Below, piece after piece: positions 20,531 to 29,616 of a DNA stretch of 64,000 nucleotides. The DNA comes from Ariolimax columbianus (taxonomy: Eukaryota; Mollusca; Gastropoda; Stylommatophora; Arionidae), in assembly GCA_036924085.1 (NCBI GenBank), contig JAVGWX010000001.1, positions 1,321,103 through 1,385,102 on the forward strand. Reading direction: 5' to 3'. Under the pieces are notes generated by a model. It made no database searches. It saw only the letters and a program-made list of their open reading frames with translations, and was not told the DNA's origin. The translations under genes and the position numbers were made by a program. How positions within the stretch are numbered: the stretch's first letter is position 1; each line of letters starts with the position of its first letter.

Positions 20531-22600
20531 ATTGACTGACTTGGTCACTCCTCGTCTACCACGAGGTATAGAGGGACTGACTTGGTCACTCCTCGTCTAC
20601 CACGAGGTATAGAGGGACTGACTTGGTCACTCCTCGTCTACCACGAGGTATAGAGGGACTGACTTGGTCACTCCTCGTCTACCACGAGGTATAGAGGGAC
20701 TGACTTGGTCACTCCTCGTCTACCACGAGGTATAGAGGGACTGACTTGGTCACTCCTCGTCTACCACGAGGTATAGAGGGACTGACTTGGTCACTCCTCG
20801 TCTACCACGAGGTATAGAGGGACTGACTTGGTCACTCCTCGTCTACCACGAGGTATAGAGGGACTGACTTGGTCACTCCTCGTCTACCACGAGGTATAGA
20901 GGGACTGACTTGTTCACTCCTCGTCTACCACGAGGTATAGAGGGACTGACTTGGTCACTCCTCGTCTACCACGAGGTATAGAGGGACTGACTTGGTCACT
21001 CCTCGTCTACCACGAGGTATAGAGGGACTGACTTGGTCACTCCTCGTCTACCACGAGCTATAGAGGGACTGACTTGGTCACTCCTCGTCTACCACGAGGT
21101 ATAGAGGGACTGACTTGGTCACTCCTCGTCTACCACGAGGTATAGAGGGACTGACTTGGTCACTCCTCGTCTACCACGAGGTATAGAGGGACTGACTTGG
21201 TCACTCCTCGTCTACCACGAGGTATAGAGGGACTGACTTGGTCACTCCTCGTCTACCACGAGGTATAGAGGGACTGACTTGGTCACTCCTCGTCTACCAC
21301 GAGGTATAGAGGGACTGACTTGGTCACTCCTCGTCTACCACGAGGTATAGAGGGACTGACTTGGTCACTCCTCGTCTACCACGAGGTATAGAGGGACTGA
21401 CTTGGTCACTCCTCGTCTACCACGAGGTATAGAGGGACTGACTTGGTCACTCCTCGTCTACCACGAGGTATAGAGGGACTGACTTGGTCACTCCTCGTCT
21501 ACCACGAGGTATAGAGGGACTGACTTGGTCACTCCTCGTCTACCACGAGGTATAGAGGGACTGACTTGTTCACTCCTCGTCTACCACGAGGTATAGAGGG
21601 ACTGACTTGGTCACTCCTCGTCTACCACGAGGTATAGAGGGACTGACTTGGTCACTCCTCGTCTACCACGAGGTATAGAGGGACTGACTTGGTCACTCCT
21701 CGTCTACCACGAGGTATAGAGGGACTGACTTGGTCACTCCTCGTCTACCACGAGGTATAGAGGGACTGACTTGGTCACTCCTCGTCTACCACGAGGTATA
21801 GAGGGACTGACTTGGTCACTCCTCGTCTACCACGAGGTATAGAGGGACTGACTTGTTCACTCCTCGTCTACCACGAGGTATAGAGGGACTGACTTGGTCA
21901 CTCCTCGTCTACCACGAGGTATAGAGGGACTGACTTGGTCACTCCTCGTCTACCACGAGGTATAGAGGGACTGACTTGGTCACTCCTCGTCTACCACGAG
22001 GTATAGAGGGACTGACTTGGTCACTCCTCGTCTACCACGAGGTATAGAGGGACTGACTTGGTCACTCCTCGTCTACCACGAGGTATAGAGGGACTGACTT
22101 GGTCACTCCTCGTCTACCACGAGGTATAGAGGGACTGACTTGGTCACTCCTCGTCTACCACGAGGTATAGAGGGACTGACTTGTTCACTCCTCGTCTACC
22201 ACGAGGTATAGAGGGACTGACTTGGTCACTCCTCGTCTACCACGAGGTATAGAGGGACTGACTTGGTCACTCCTCGTCTACCACGAGGTATAGAGGGACT
22301 GACTTGGTCACTCCTCGTCTACCACGAGGTATAGAGGGACTGACTTGGTCACTCCTCGTCTACCACGAGGTATAGAGGGACTGACTTGGTCACTCCTCGT
22401 CTACCACGAGGTATAGAGGGACTGACTTGGTCACTCCTCGTCTACCACGAGGTATAGAGGGACTGACTTGGTCACTCCTCGTCTACCACGAGGTATAGAG
22501 GGACTGACTTGTTCACTCCTCCTCTACCACGAGGTATAGAGGGACTGACTTGTTCACTCCTCCTCTACCACGAGGTATAGAGGGACTGATTTGGTCACTC
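20531..22600. repeat. 41-bp hairpin minisatellite (intron 8)
   Basis: About 50 head-to-tail copies, period exactly 41. Each contains CCTCGTCTACCACGAGG, a 6-bp perfect stem (CCTCGT/ACGAGG) with a 5-base loop, followed by TATAGAGGGACTGACTTGG. Copies are almost identical. A variant ending CTTGTTC instead of CTTGGTC starts at 20,909, 21,565, 21,852, 22,180, 22,508 and 22,549, at spacings that are whole multiples of 41 (16, 7, 8, 8 and 1 units). The last copies (22,520 on) diverge. Confidence 0.98.
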
Positions 22601-22625
22601 CTCCTCTACATGTCTTGGTGTGTAG
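22600..22625. repeat. Head of a dispersed hairpin-containing repeat
   Basis: CTCCTCTACATGTCTTGGTG followed by TGTAGATGTC resembles the segment at 41,533-41,570 (CCTCTTCTACCATTTGGGGT then AGATGTCTTC). It looks like the parent element of the 41-bp array, here with its remaining body displaced to about 22,930. Confidence 0.5.
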
Positions 22626-22639
22626 ATGTCTCCCCTTCT

Positions 22640-22920
22640 ACTGCTAGGAGACTGTCTGGGCAGGCAAATCATACTGATCGGAAAATGACCAATGCCCCCA
22701 CCTCACTTCCACAGAGTTCTCCCTGGACGCAGACTGTTTCAGGGCAGTCAGGTGGGGGGTCGAAGTGATTCTCATAGCAGTGAATGACACGTAAATGCAG
22801 CCAAGCGAATCACAACCGCCTGAATGACCCTGGTCCACCTTCATCAGCACACTTGGGATGTAAAGTAAACTACTGCAGCCCGCCACACACCTTTTTCAGG
22901 GCGCACACAAAAATAAACAT
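22640..22920 (+). mobile_element. SINE-like element S, copy 1
   Basis: It shares with copies at 24,640-24,855 and 50,281-50,593 the tail region CCACCTTCATCAGCAC, GGGATGT..AG, CTACTGCAGCCCGCCAC and TTTTTCAGGGCGCACACAA. The upstream half (TGTTTCAGGGCAGTCAGGTG, GATTCTCATAGCAGTGAATG) matches more weakly. No ORF and no clear pol III boxes were seen. Confidence 0.7.
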
Positions 22921-22924
22921 ACTC

Positions 22925-23045
22925 TTCTGTGGCCATTCAGCAAGATGTACTGGTCCTCTGCCTCTAAATATCTTCTTGTGGCTTATAGTTTCCACAGGAT
23001 TGGCTAATCTGCCCCATGCCAAACCTTTCTTATTTGAATCTCATC
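22925..23045 (+). repeat. Dispersed repeat body
   Basis: The segment with CTTCTTGTGGCTTATAGTTT, CCACAGGATTGGCTAATCTG and CCCCATGCCAAACC recurs in diverged form at 51,925-52,015 (ATTCTTCATGTCACTTATAA ... CTGCCCCATGCCCCAACC) and partly at 41,560-41,640. Confidence 0.55.
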
Positions 23046-23395
23046 ACATTCGCTGCAGTGATTATTGTGTTTGCTCCTCCAGCAACTCGAAGACATGTGG
23101 CACAAGAATGTTACTATATGTGACACAAGAATATGTTATGTGACTTGAACTCCAGTAACACAAGAATGTATGTCATGTGAAAACGAGAATGTGTGACTCA
23201 AGAATATATGGGAAAATGTGTCAGTCATGTCGCATGAGACTGTGACAATATGTCACATGGAGGAATGTGTTACATGAGAATATATGGGACAATGTGTCAA
23301 TATGTCACATGAGAATGTGACGATATGTGAGTTGCTCTGCCTTTGAAGCTCCAGTAACACAGTTACTGTTGAATTGTTTTGTCACGTTATTTCAG

Positions 23396-23612
23396 AGACC
23401 TGGTCCATCGACAGACAGCAATGGCTGCCATTCAGCACATGGCATTAGGAGTGTGTGGTTTTGGATGTGAAGATGCGCTCATCCACCTTTTGAACTATGT
23501 GTGGCCAAATGTTTTTGAGAATTCTCCGCACGTTGTCCAGGCTTTCATGGGAGCTATGGAAGGACTGAGGGTAGCCATCGGTCCCGCCAAAATCTTCCAG
23601 TATGGCATGCAG
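23396..23612 (+). CDS. SF3B1: SF3B1 exon with residues 1181-1252
   Basis: The first base completes R1180, then 72 codons [19 protein letters not shown] through KIFQYGMQ. Phase 2 in, phase 0 out, with donor CAG|GTAAAT. It is less conserved than the other exons ([14 protein letters not shown] for [22 protein letters not shown] for CRMLQYCLQ), as expected for the C-terminal HEAT repeats. The [13 protein letters not shown] core is clear. Confidence 0.96.
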
Positions 23613-23783
23613 GTAAATGCTTGAACCCCATCAGACGTATAGCTATGTCTTGTCTTGCTGTACCAGGCACCGTCCTGGCTGTTGTGTAAATGTAAAATGT
23701 TTGGTGGAGAGCCATTGTTCAAAATAATTGATTCGATTTTTGTCTTGGAACAAATGAACCCATGTTTAAAACATCGTGATGGG

Positions 23784-24040
23784 GGAACGGTGTGGGCTAG
23801 TGGTTAAATGACACTGCTCACAACCCAAAGGTGCTGGGTTCGCTCCCCATGAATCAGCACCGACCGTTACCCCGGGGAAGCAAACCCTTAGAAAATGCAG
23901 GAGGAAGCAGACCCTTACATAAACTGCATGCCGAAGTCGGATGCACCGGGCAAACAGGTGCAAAATCAAAACCGTACTGCAGTGCACACCGGCTTGGGAA
24001 ATGGAGAAATAATACAAACAAAACAAAACATTGTGCTGGA
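23784..24040 (+). mobile_element. tRNA-derived SINE, copy 1
   Basis: The tRNA-like head has an A-box-like GGGCTAGTGGTTAAATG and a B box GGGTTCGCTCCCC about 45 bases later. The body has TTACCCCGGGGAAGCAAACC, TTAGAAAATGCAGGAGGAAG and CATGCCGAAGTCGGATG, and ends in an AACAAAACAAAAC tail. It is 80-90 percent alike by eye to 26,505-26,750, with the same boundaries. Confidence 0.85.
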
Positions 24041-24059
24041 GAAATGAGACGCTAGCCCA

Positions 24060-24590
24060 GTCAGCACATCATAATGACTGGGGGGGGGGCAGACGCTAGT
24101 CCAGTTAGCACAACATACTGGAGGGGGGGGACAGACGCTAGTCCAGTCAGCACAACATACTGACGGGGGGAGGGGGGGCAGACGCTAGTCCAGTCAGCAC
24201 AACATACTGACGGGGGGAGGGGGGGCAGACGCTAGTCCAGTTAGCACAACATACTGGAGGGGGGGGACAGACGCTAGTCCAGTCAGCACAACATACTGAC
24301 GGGGGGAGGGGGGGCAGACGCTAGTCCAGTCAGCACATCATACTGACGGGGGGGGGGGGTGGGGGGACAGACGCTAGTCCAGTCAGCACAACATACTGGG
24401 GGGGGGGCAGACGCTAGTCCAGTCAGCACAACATACTGGAGGGGGGGAGGGGACAGACGCTAGTCCAGTCAGCACAACATACTGACGGGGGGAGGGGGGG
24501 GGCAGACGCTAGTCCAGTCAGCACAACATACTGACGGGGGGAGGGGGGGGGCAGACGCTAGTCCAGTCAGCACAACATACTGACCAGGAC
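24060..24590. repeat. G-rich 41-55-bp minisatellite
   Basis: About 12 units with CAGACGCTAGTCCAGTCAGC then ACAACATACTG and a G tract of 7 to 15 guanines, often GGGGGGAGGGGGGG. The plus strand, which is the transcribed-RNA sense of SF3B1, has enough G runs to form quadruplexes repeatedly. The last unit ends in a diverged CTGACCAGGACATCACGTCAG. Confidence 0.95.
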
Positions 24591-24639
24591 ATCACGTCAG
24601 GCACATACACTGACCAAGACCACAATCTCTCTTCCATGT

Positions 24640-24855
24640 AGTGTTCCATTGAAACAGGCTGTTTTCAAGACAGCCTGGCAGGTGAGATGTGGATCAATGT
24701 GGTCCTCATAGTAGTGAGCGCCTTGCAGAAAAAAAACAAGCATAGCACAACTGCCTGGAGGACTGCGACCACCTTCATCGGGATGTGAGGATATCTACTA
24801 CAACCCGCCACTTAACGTCCTTTTCAATGTGCACAAAAGAGTAAATGTACGTGGG
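24640..24855 (+). mobile_element. SINE-like element S, copy 2
   Basis: It matches copy 1 and copy 3 over CAGGCTGTTTTCAAGACAGC, GGTCCTCATAGTAGTGAGCG, CCACCTTCATCGGGATGTGA and CTACAACCCGCCACTTAACG. A short deletion removes the CAGCACNCT part. Unclear 3' end. Confidence 0.65.
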
Positions 24856-25049
24856 CATTAAGAAACAGAACATCATGCTGGTTGGTTGCACTGGCAGTAA
24901 TGCACAAAACAAATGACAATGCGCTGTATATTAGGGACAAAAGCACACACACAAAACTCTAATTCCGTTCAAATAATTATTTGATTTGAAATCACAGAAT
25001 TGGATTATCTATTGTGTGAATTGTTTATGATAAAAGTATATATTAGCGA

Positions 25050-25135
25050 AGGTCACTTTCTGACAGGTAAGGCGCTGACCTCTCAATAGAGTTAAGAACG
25101 TGCAAACAGGTTGGTGGTTCGAATCCCACAAGTTT
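25050..25135 (+). repeat. Degenerate tRNA-like sequence
   Basis: GTAAGGCGCTGACCTC resembles a D-stem/anticodon-stem region of a leucine- or serine-type tRNA, and GGTTCGAATCCCAC is a perfect T-loop/B box. The long spacer between them and the unmatched acceptor ends argue against a functional tRNA gene. A SINE head or tRNA pseudogene is likelier. Confidence 0.5.
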
Positions 25136-25186
25136 CAAGCATTCCTTTATCTCATAAACTCCGAGGTACAGCACCCTTTCCATTCT

Positions 25187-25570
25187 GGCAATTGACTCGG
25201 GCGGTGAAAGTTTAACCTTTTCTAGTCTGGGAGTTGACTCGGGTGGTGAAAGTTCAACCTTTTCTAGTCTGGGAGTTGACTCGGGTGGTGAAAGTTCAAC
25301 CTTTTCTAGTCTGGGAGTTGACTCGGGTGGTGAAAGTTCAACCTTTTCTAGTCTGGGAGTTGACTCGGGTGGTGAAAGTTCAACCTTTTCTAGTCTGGGA
25401 GTTGACTCGGGTGGTGAAAGTTCAACCTTTTCTAGTCTGGGAGTTGACTCGGGTGGTGAAAGTTCAACCTTTTCTAGTCTGGGAGTTGACTCGGGTGGTG
25501 AAAGTTCAACCTTTTCTAGTCTGGGAGTTGACTCGGGCGGTGAAAGTTCAACCTTTTTTAGTCTGGGACA
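25187..25570. repeat. 42-bp minisatellite
   Basis: About nine copies, period 42, with core GGGAGTTGACTCGGGTGGTG then AAAGTTCAACCTTTTCTAGTC. The inner copies are identical and the outer copies diverged. Confidence 0.96.
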
Positions 25571-25599
25571 AGTGCCACAAATCTATGTCTTAGTTCTTA

Positions 25600-25915
25600 G
25601 TCGACCTGTACTTCTACAGGGACAGATGTCCCTGTGCAGGTCCCAGCTCTGGTATGAGCTGGATGTAGCTGGGAGAGGGTTTCCTGCTTAGCGGTTTAGG
25701 CTTGAGCAACTTAATACTCCGCTGCGTTGGGACAAGCGCTTGCGGAGGGTGGTTAACCAATGTACGAGTCCATCTTAATAGACTCAAACACTCGAGCTAA
25801 GTAGACCCGCAGCCTGTTAGGCGCCATCCGTACTGCTCTAAACAAACCACCTAACCATGGCCTGTGTTATGCCATGTCACCCAGTCGCCTCTTACGACCA
25901 TCTATGTCAATAAGT
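25600..25915. repeat. Probable dispersed repeat of mollusc type
   Basis: It contains AGACCCGCAGCCTGTTAGGC (also at 14,807), an inverted pair GGGACAGATGTCCC and, at its end, CAGTCGCCTCTTACGACCA, a phrase recalled from SINE tails in mollusc genomes. Only one full copy is present here, so its limits are unknown. Confidence 0.4.
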
Positions 25916-25924
25916 TTTAAGTAA

Positions 25925-26485
25925 AATCAAGTGCCAGGCTGGCGTCTCTACCACATCGTGATGTTGTCTGTTGCCCTCTACTCTGCCCTCCAAAATAACC
26001 TTTAGCAGACTGTCCTGGCTCTTTGACATGACCAAAATATTTGACTTTTCTGCTTTTTATTTCCTTCAAAAGTGTCTGTTCCACCTGAAGTTGTTCCAGA
26101 ACCTCATTATTGGTTTTCAAATCTTTCCAAGAATCTCGTCCAAGTCTTTTTGAATACCCACATCTCAAAGGCTTCAATACGCTTCTCCATTTTCTTTGTC
26201 AGGATCCACGTGTCTACTCCATACAATAAAACAAGTCACAGTAATTAATGAATCTCATTTTTAAGATCTGAGATATCTGTATCTCTCATGCTGATAAATG
26301 TATTGTTGGTGTTTGCAATCCTTTTAGTGATCTCCATTTCACATTTACCATCAGCTGAAATAAGTTGGCTAGGGATGAAACAAGGGCTAAAATCTAAGAG
26401 GGTAAGGGTCACAAACATCAAGAAATGTCCTGATTTCTTGAGTTTCTCCCATACCTTTGCCAAAGTCTCTTTCTTCTGTGTCCCA
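25925..26485 (-). pseudogene. Antisense 3' end of a non-LTR retrotransposon ORF
   Basis: On the minus strand the segment from about 26,360 reads ADGKCEMEITKRIANTNNTF, then LLYGVDTWILTKKMEKRIEA, FEMWVF and finally LLKEIKSRKVKYFGHVKEPG...GRGQQ. This is the usual order at the C-terminus of RTE/Jockey-like pol ORFs (EI..RI, LLYG.E.WT, FGHV, GRP). Stops and at least two frameshifts make it non-functional. Confidence 0.7.
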
Positions 26486-26504
26486 GTCTGAGTCTGAGTC
26501 CATT

Positions 26505-26750
26505 TGGGGACAGCATGGGCTAGTGGTTAAGTGACACGGCACACAATCCGAAGGTGCTGGCTTCGACCCCCATCACAGCATCGGATGTTACCCCGGGGAA
26601 GCAAACCCTTAGAAAATGCAGGAGGAAGCAAACCCTTACATAAAATGCATGCCAAAGTCAGATGTACTGGACCGACAGGCGCAAAATAAAAACCAAAGTG
26701 CAACGCACACCGCCTTCAGGAATAGAGAAATACGGAGAATGCAAACAAAA
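26505..26750 (+). mobile_element. tRNA-derived SINE, copy 2
   Basis: Same family as 23,784-24,040: head GGGCTAGTGGTTAAGTG, B-box-like GGCTTCGACCCCC, then CATCGGATGTTACCCCGGGG, AAATGCAGGAGGAAGCAAAC and CATGCCAAAGTCAGATG, with an A-rich end. It abuts the antisense RT relic. Confidence 0.85.
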
Positions 26751-27129
26751 TATTTAAAATATCTATTTGTAATCCAGATGTGTGATCTTTGGTCTGATCA
26801 AATAATAAATTATGTCTCATTTCTTTCTCAAGTCCAACTTTCTTAGTGTCGAATGTGTCAACTTTGATGCTCTCAAATGTCTGCCTCCCTGAAATAACTC
26901 TACAGTTAAACTTTCCCATAGGTTTCTTGAACAACTGAAGTTGTGGAAACCAAATAATAGGAATTAATGCGTGTTTTAGAACTCAACCTCGGTCAACTTG
27001 AGCGCAATTTGAGATCTTGCGGGTGATCAGCACTGGCCAAATCCAGCTGTCAATAGTTAGGCATCCAGGTCATAGATATGGCCTTCTGGCACTTTTATAG
27101 CTACCTGACATTGAGCCTGAATTTGCATG

Positions 27130-27404
27130 ACTAATCAATCATTATGTTCTGGTCACGTCTGTTTCGTCCGACTAATCAATCATTCTGTTCTGGTCACGCC
27201 TGTTTCGTCCGACTAATCAATCATTCTGTTCTGGTCACGCCTGTTTCGTCCGACTAATCAATCATTATGTTCTGGTCACGCCTGTTTCGTCCGACTAATC
27301 AATCATTCTGTTCTGGTCACGTCTGTTTCATCCGACTAATCAATCATTATGTCCTGGTCACGCCTGTTTCGTCCGACTAATCAATCATTCTGTTCTGGTG
27401 ACAG
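27130..27404. repeat. 41-bp minisatellite built from the exon 10 splice junction
   Basis: Units start GGTCAC at 27,151, 27,192, 27,233, 27,274, 27,315 and 27,356. The next step of 41 lands at 27,397 on GGTGACAG, the true acceptor. Each unit continues GCCTGTTTCGTCCGACTAAT, while exon 10 continues GGCCTGTTTCATCCAGCAAG, so the unit contains a copy of the exon's first 12-15 bases. Units lack the AG, and so cannot serve as acceptors. Confidence 0.93.
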
Positions 27405-27563
27405 GGCCTGTTTCATCCAGCAAGGAAAGTACGTGATGTGTACTGGAAGGTATATAACACTGTATACATTGGAGCACAGGATGGACTGATCCCAGCATAT
27501 CCACGGATTCCCAATGATGCCAAGAACCAGTATGTGCGATACGAGCTGGACTATGTTCTGTAG
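27405..27563 (+). CDS. SF3B1: SF3B1 last coding exon, residues 1253-1304 and stop
   Basis: The exon encodes [20 protein letters not shown] through [10 protein letters not shown], then TAG at 27,561-27,563. It has 52 codons, as in the vertebrate protein, whose end (RYELDYIL) matches. Upstream GGTGACAG serves as acceptor despite a poor pyrimidine tract, because the intron end is made of an expanded repeat. [12 protein letters not shown] replaces the vertebrate HYPRIYNDDKNT. Confidence 0.97.
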   Translation, partial: GLFHPARKVRDVYWKVYNTVYIGAQDGLIPAYPRIPNDAKNQYVRYELDYVL

Positions 27564-27769
27564 GATTTCTTCTCATCGTTGGCTGTGTTTTTAATGTTTG
27601 CCAGAATGAATGTGTGCAAGGCCATAGTTTCTGACAGCATCATCTTGTATAACTGTGTGTGTGTATTAGCTACATCGTTTGAAAGAACTTACTTTCTGCT
27701 TCACAATATGTGAAAGTACATCTGCCAGGTTGAGGCGTATTGGAATGTTGGAGCAAAGTGACAAGGTTC

Positions 27770-28035
27770 TCCATTCTGTCACATCTTACACAGTCAGCTC
27801 ATGAATATTGTGTAGGCAGTCGGGGTTAGCGGACAAAGTTCTCTATTCTGTCACATCTTACACAGTCAGCTCATGAATATTGTGTAGGCAGTCAGGGTTA
27901 GCAGTTCTCTATTCTGTCACATCTTACACAGTCAGCTCATGAATATTGTGTAGGCAGTCAGGGTTAGCAGTTCTCCATTCTGTCACATCTTACACAGTCA
28001 GCTCATGAATATTGTGTAGGCAGTCAGGGTTAGCA
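27770..28035. repeat. About 65-bp repeat in the 3' UTR
   Basis: Four copies with core CTGTCACATCTTACACAGTC, AGCTCATGAATATTGTGTAG and GCAGTCAGGGTTAGC. The first two units are separated by an extra GGACAAAG. Confidence 0.93.
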
Positions 28036-28619
28036 GAAGCTCTGATTTGTAAATAATAATGGTCATTTTTTTCTTTCTTGTCAGCTAAATGATTGTGACA
28101 GTTCTCATGTGCCGCTATGTCAGAATCAGATTATTATTGACAGTAGCTTGTGTATTCATGTTATCTTTTCATGTTTCTTATTGTCATCGTTGTCTTCATT
28201 ATGTAAACATGAACAGCTCTGATGTCACACTCCTGACCTAGTTGGAGGTGTGCAATCTGTACCTGAACTGATGGCAGACACACACAGAGGTGACACCCTA
28301 GTCAAACATGACCCCACTTACAAGAAGAGAGTGTCTGATCTTGGTGGCAGCTACTCCTGACAGCGTTGGTGTGGTAGCAGGTTACAGTGGCACTTCTTAC
28401 ATCCTGAGGTGTACTTGATTGGAGGCTCATTAGATGGCTCACCACTATTCGGATCACCATATTGTACGCCAGACTGCTCGTTTCCAGGATTCACAGTGAG
28501 GATGTGAGATGGGTGTCGTTATCAGTTTATTTCACCTGAGCCTGGAGCCAGTCTAGGCCCCCTTGTATCAGATCAACAATCACAATTATAGAACATATAA
28601 AACATGGCCCCACTGATGA

Positions 28620-28855
28620 TCACTAGCCAGACCTAATGGTGATATCAGCCAGACCTGATGGTGATATCAGCCAGACCTAATGGTGATATCAGCCAGACCT
28701 AATGGTGATATCAGCCAGACCTAATGGTGATATCAGCCAGACATAATGATATCAGTCAGACCTGACGGTGATATCAGCCAGACCTGATGATGATATCAGC
28801 CAGACCTAATGGTGATATCAGCCAGACCTAATGGTGATATCAGCCAGACCTGATA
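28620..28855. repeat. 22-bp minisatellite in the 3' UTR
   Basis: About 11 copies of CAGCCAGACCTAATGGTGAT plus AT, period 22, with C/T and G/A variants. Confidence 0.95.
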
Positions 28856-28894
28856 TAGGACATATGAGTTTGATGTTATGTTTGTTCTATACTG

Positions 28895-29150
28895 TGGTAG
28901 CGCAGTTGTTGATGCACCGACATCTCAGCACAATCGATCAGTGTTCAATCCCCAGTTGGTGCTGGATTTTTTTCTGATCACAAACCAGCTGCTGGAGTCA
29001 ACCCAGCCTCAGAGATTGGGTAGCAGAATAATGTGAGAAGTAAAGGTAGCCGGCATGATACTGTTCACACTAGCCATTATGTGCTGTAGGTCACCAAACT
29101 ATAGGCTTGACACCAGATGTCCCACAGACGGCATGGCTTGGCGGGGAACT
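28895..29150 (+). mobile_element. tRNA-derived SINE head in the 3' UTR
   Basis: TAGCGCAGTTG fits the A-box consensus TRGYNNARNNG exactly, and about 50 bases later GTTCAATCC fits the B box GWTCRANNC. The head is followed by T5 and a non-tRNA body (AGCAGAATAATGTGAGAAG, GGTAGCCGGCATGATACTG). The family differs from the SINE at 23,784 and 26,505. The 3' limit is a guess. Confidence 0.6.
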
Positions 29151-29350
29151 TTCACTGTTATATCATTTGCCGTTTTCATGTTTGACTTTTCTCACGTTTT
29201 ATTTTTTCTTTCCATCAAATGATTTGACTTTTATGATCAGATGAGCAGACAGACTGGCGTGACTGAGGAAGAGAAAAGGGGTTATATTTGAGTTGTTGTC
29301 TAATCATGGTTCAAGTGTTGCCTCCTAGTTTATCAATGCTCCACGGACAC

Positions 29351-29356
29351 AATAAA
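29351..29356 (+). promoter_or_regulatory. Candidate poly(A) signal of SF3B1
   Basis: AATAAA, with a GT-rich downstream element about 30 bases later. It is the first canonical hexamer found after the stop codon by reading. Confidence 0.6.
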
Positions 29357-29616
29357 ATCTGCTTGTTCTAACAGTAAACGAGCGGTGTTTGTTTTGTGAT
29401 GATTGGTGGTGCTGTTATTACAGTCTGAAAATCTGTTTGTGTGTTCACATGTACATCAGTGGCACCATCTGCAGTCTGGGCTGCTGCAGTGAAACTGTTC
29501 AAAAATAATTATTGTCTGCGAACCAGAGCTGGAATACTGTAGGTAGCATGGCTACAGCGGACTCAGCGGAGTGTTGGCAGTTTGTTGGGGCACTGAAGGA
29601 GACTTGCCTGCAGCGA

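Larger units (their letters stand above)
20454..23395 (+). other. SF3B1 intron 8 of window (2,942 bp, phase 2)
   Basis: Two thirds of the intron is the 41-bp hairpin array. Next come a dispersed repeat and a SINE-like element, then a loose TGTGACA/ATATG-rich tract (23,090-23,340) with irregular repeats. The acceptor is GTCACGTTATTTCAG. Confidence 0.93.
23613..27404 (+). other. SF3B1 intron 9 of window (3,792 bp, phase 0)
   Basis: The intron contains two tRNA-derived SINE copies, a G-rich array, SINE-like copy 2, a tRNA-like relic, a 42-bp array, an antisense RT relic and finally a 41-bp array that merges into the exon 10 acceptor (GGTGACAG, with almost no pyrimidine tract). Confidence 0.92.
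2461..27563 (+). other. SF3B1: SF3B1 gene, last ten coding exons (partial, 5' part outside window)
   Basis: SF3B1 is the HEAT-repeat scaffold of SF3b in the U2 snRNP. In the nucleus it clamps the branch-point adenosine/U2 duplex with PHF5A during pre-mRNA splicing. Ten exons joined at GT-AG borders give one uninterrupted frame ending in a stop at 27,561. Summed exon lengths (48, 49, 42, 74, 61, 59, 61, 90, 72 and 52 whole codons plus four split codons) reproduce vertebrate residues 694-1304 without a gap, as judged from memory of the human protein. Introns 1-5 and 9 are phase 0 and introns 6-8 are phase 2. Coding identity to vertebrates is very high while the introns are almost pure repeat. 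The N-terminal U2AF2-binding region and HEAT repeats before K700 must lie upstream. Confidence 0.97.
27564..29375 (+). other. Probable SF3B1 3' UTR
   Basis: The sequence runs from the stop codon to just after the first AATAAA found (29,351), followed by a GT-rich stretch (GGTGTTTGTTTTGTG) that fits a cleavage downstream element. It contains a 65-bp tandem repeat, a 22-bp array and a tRNA-like SINE. A shorter UTR using a variant signal is possible. Confidence 0.6.

Noticed and set aside
20531..22600. CRISPR-like array (41-bp repeats with palindromic core)
   Set aside because: The entire unit is repeated with no variable spacers, and it lies in an animal intron. It is a simple minisatellite.
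25050..25135. Functional tRNA gene
   Set aside because: The T-loop is good, but acceptor and anticodon stems do not pair and the D-loop region is unclear. A tRNA-derived relic is likelier.
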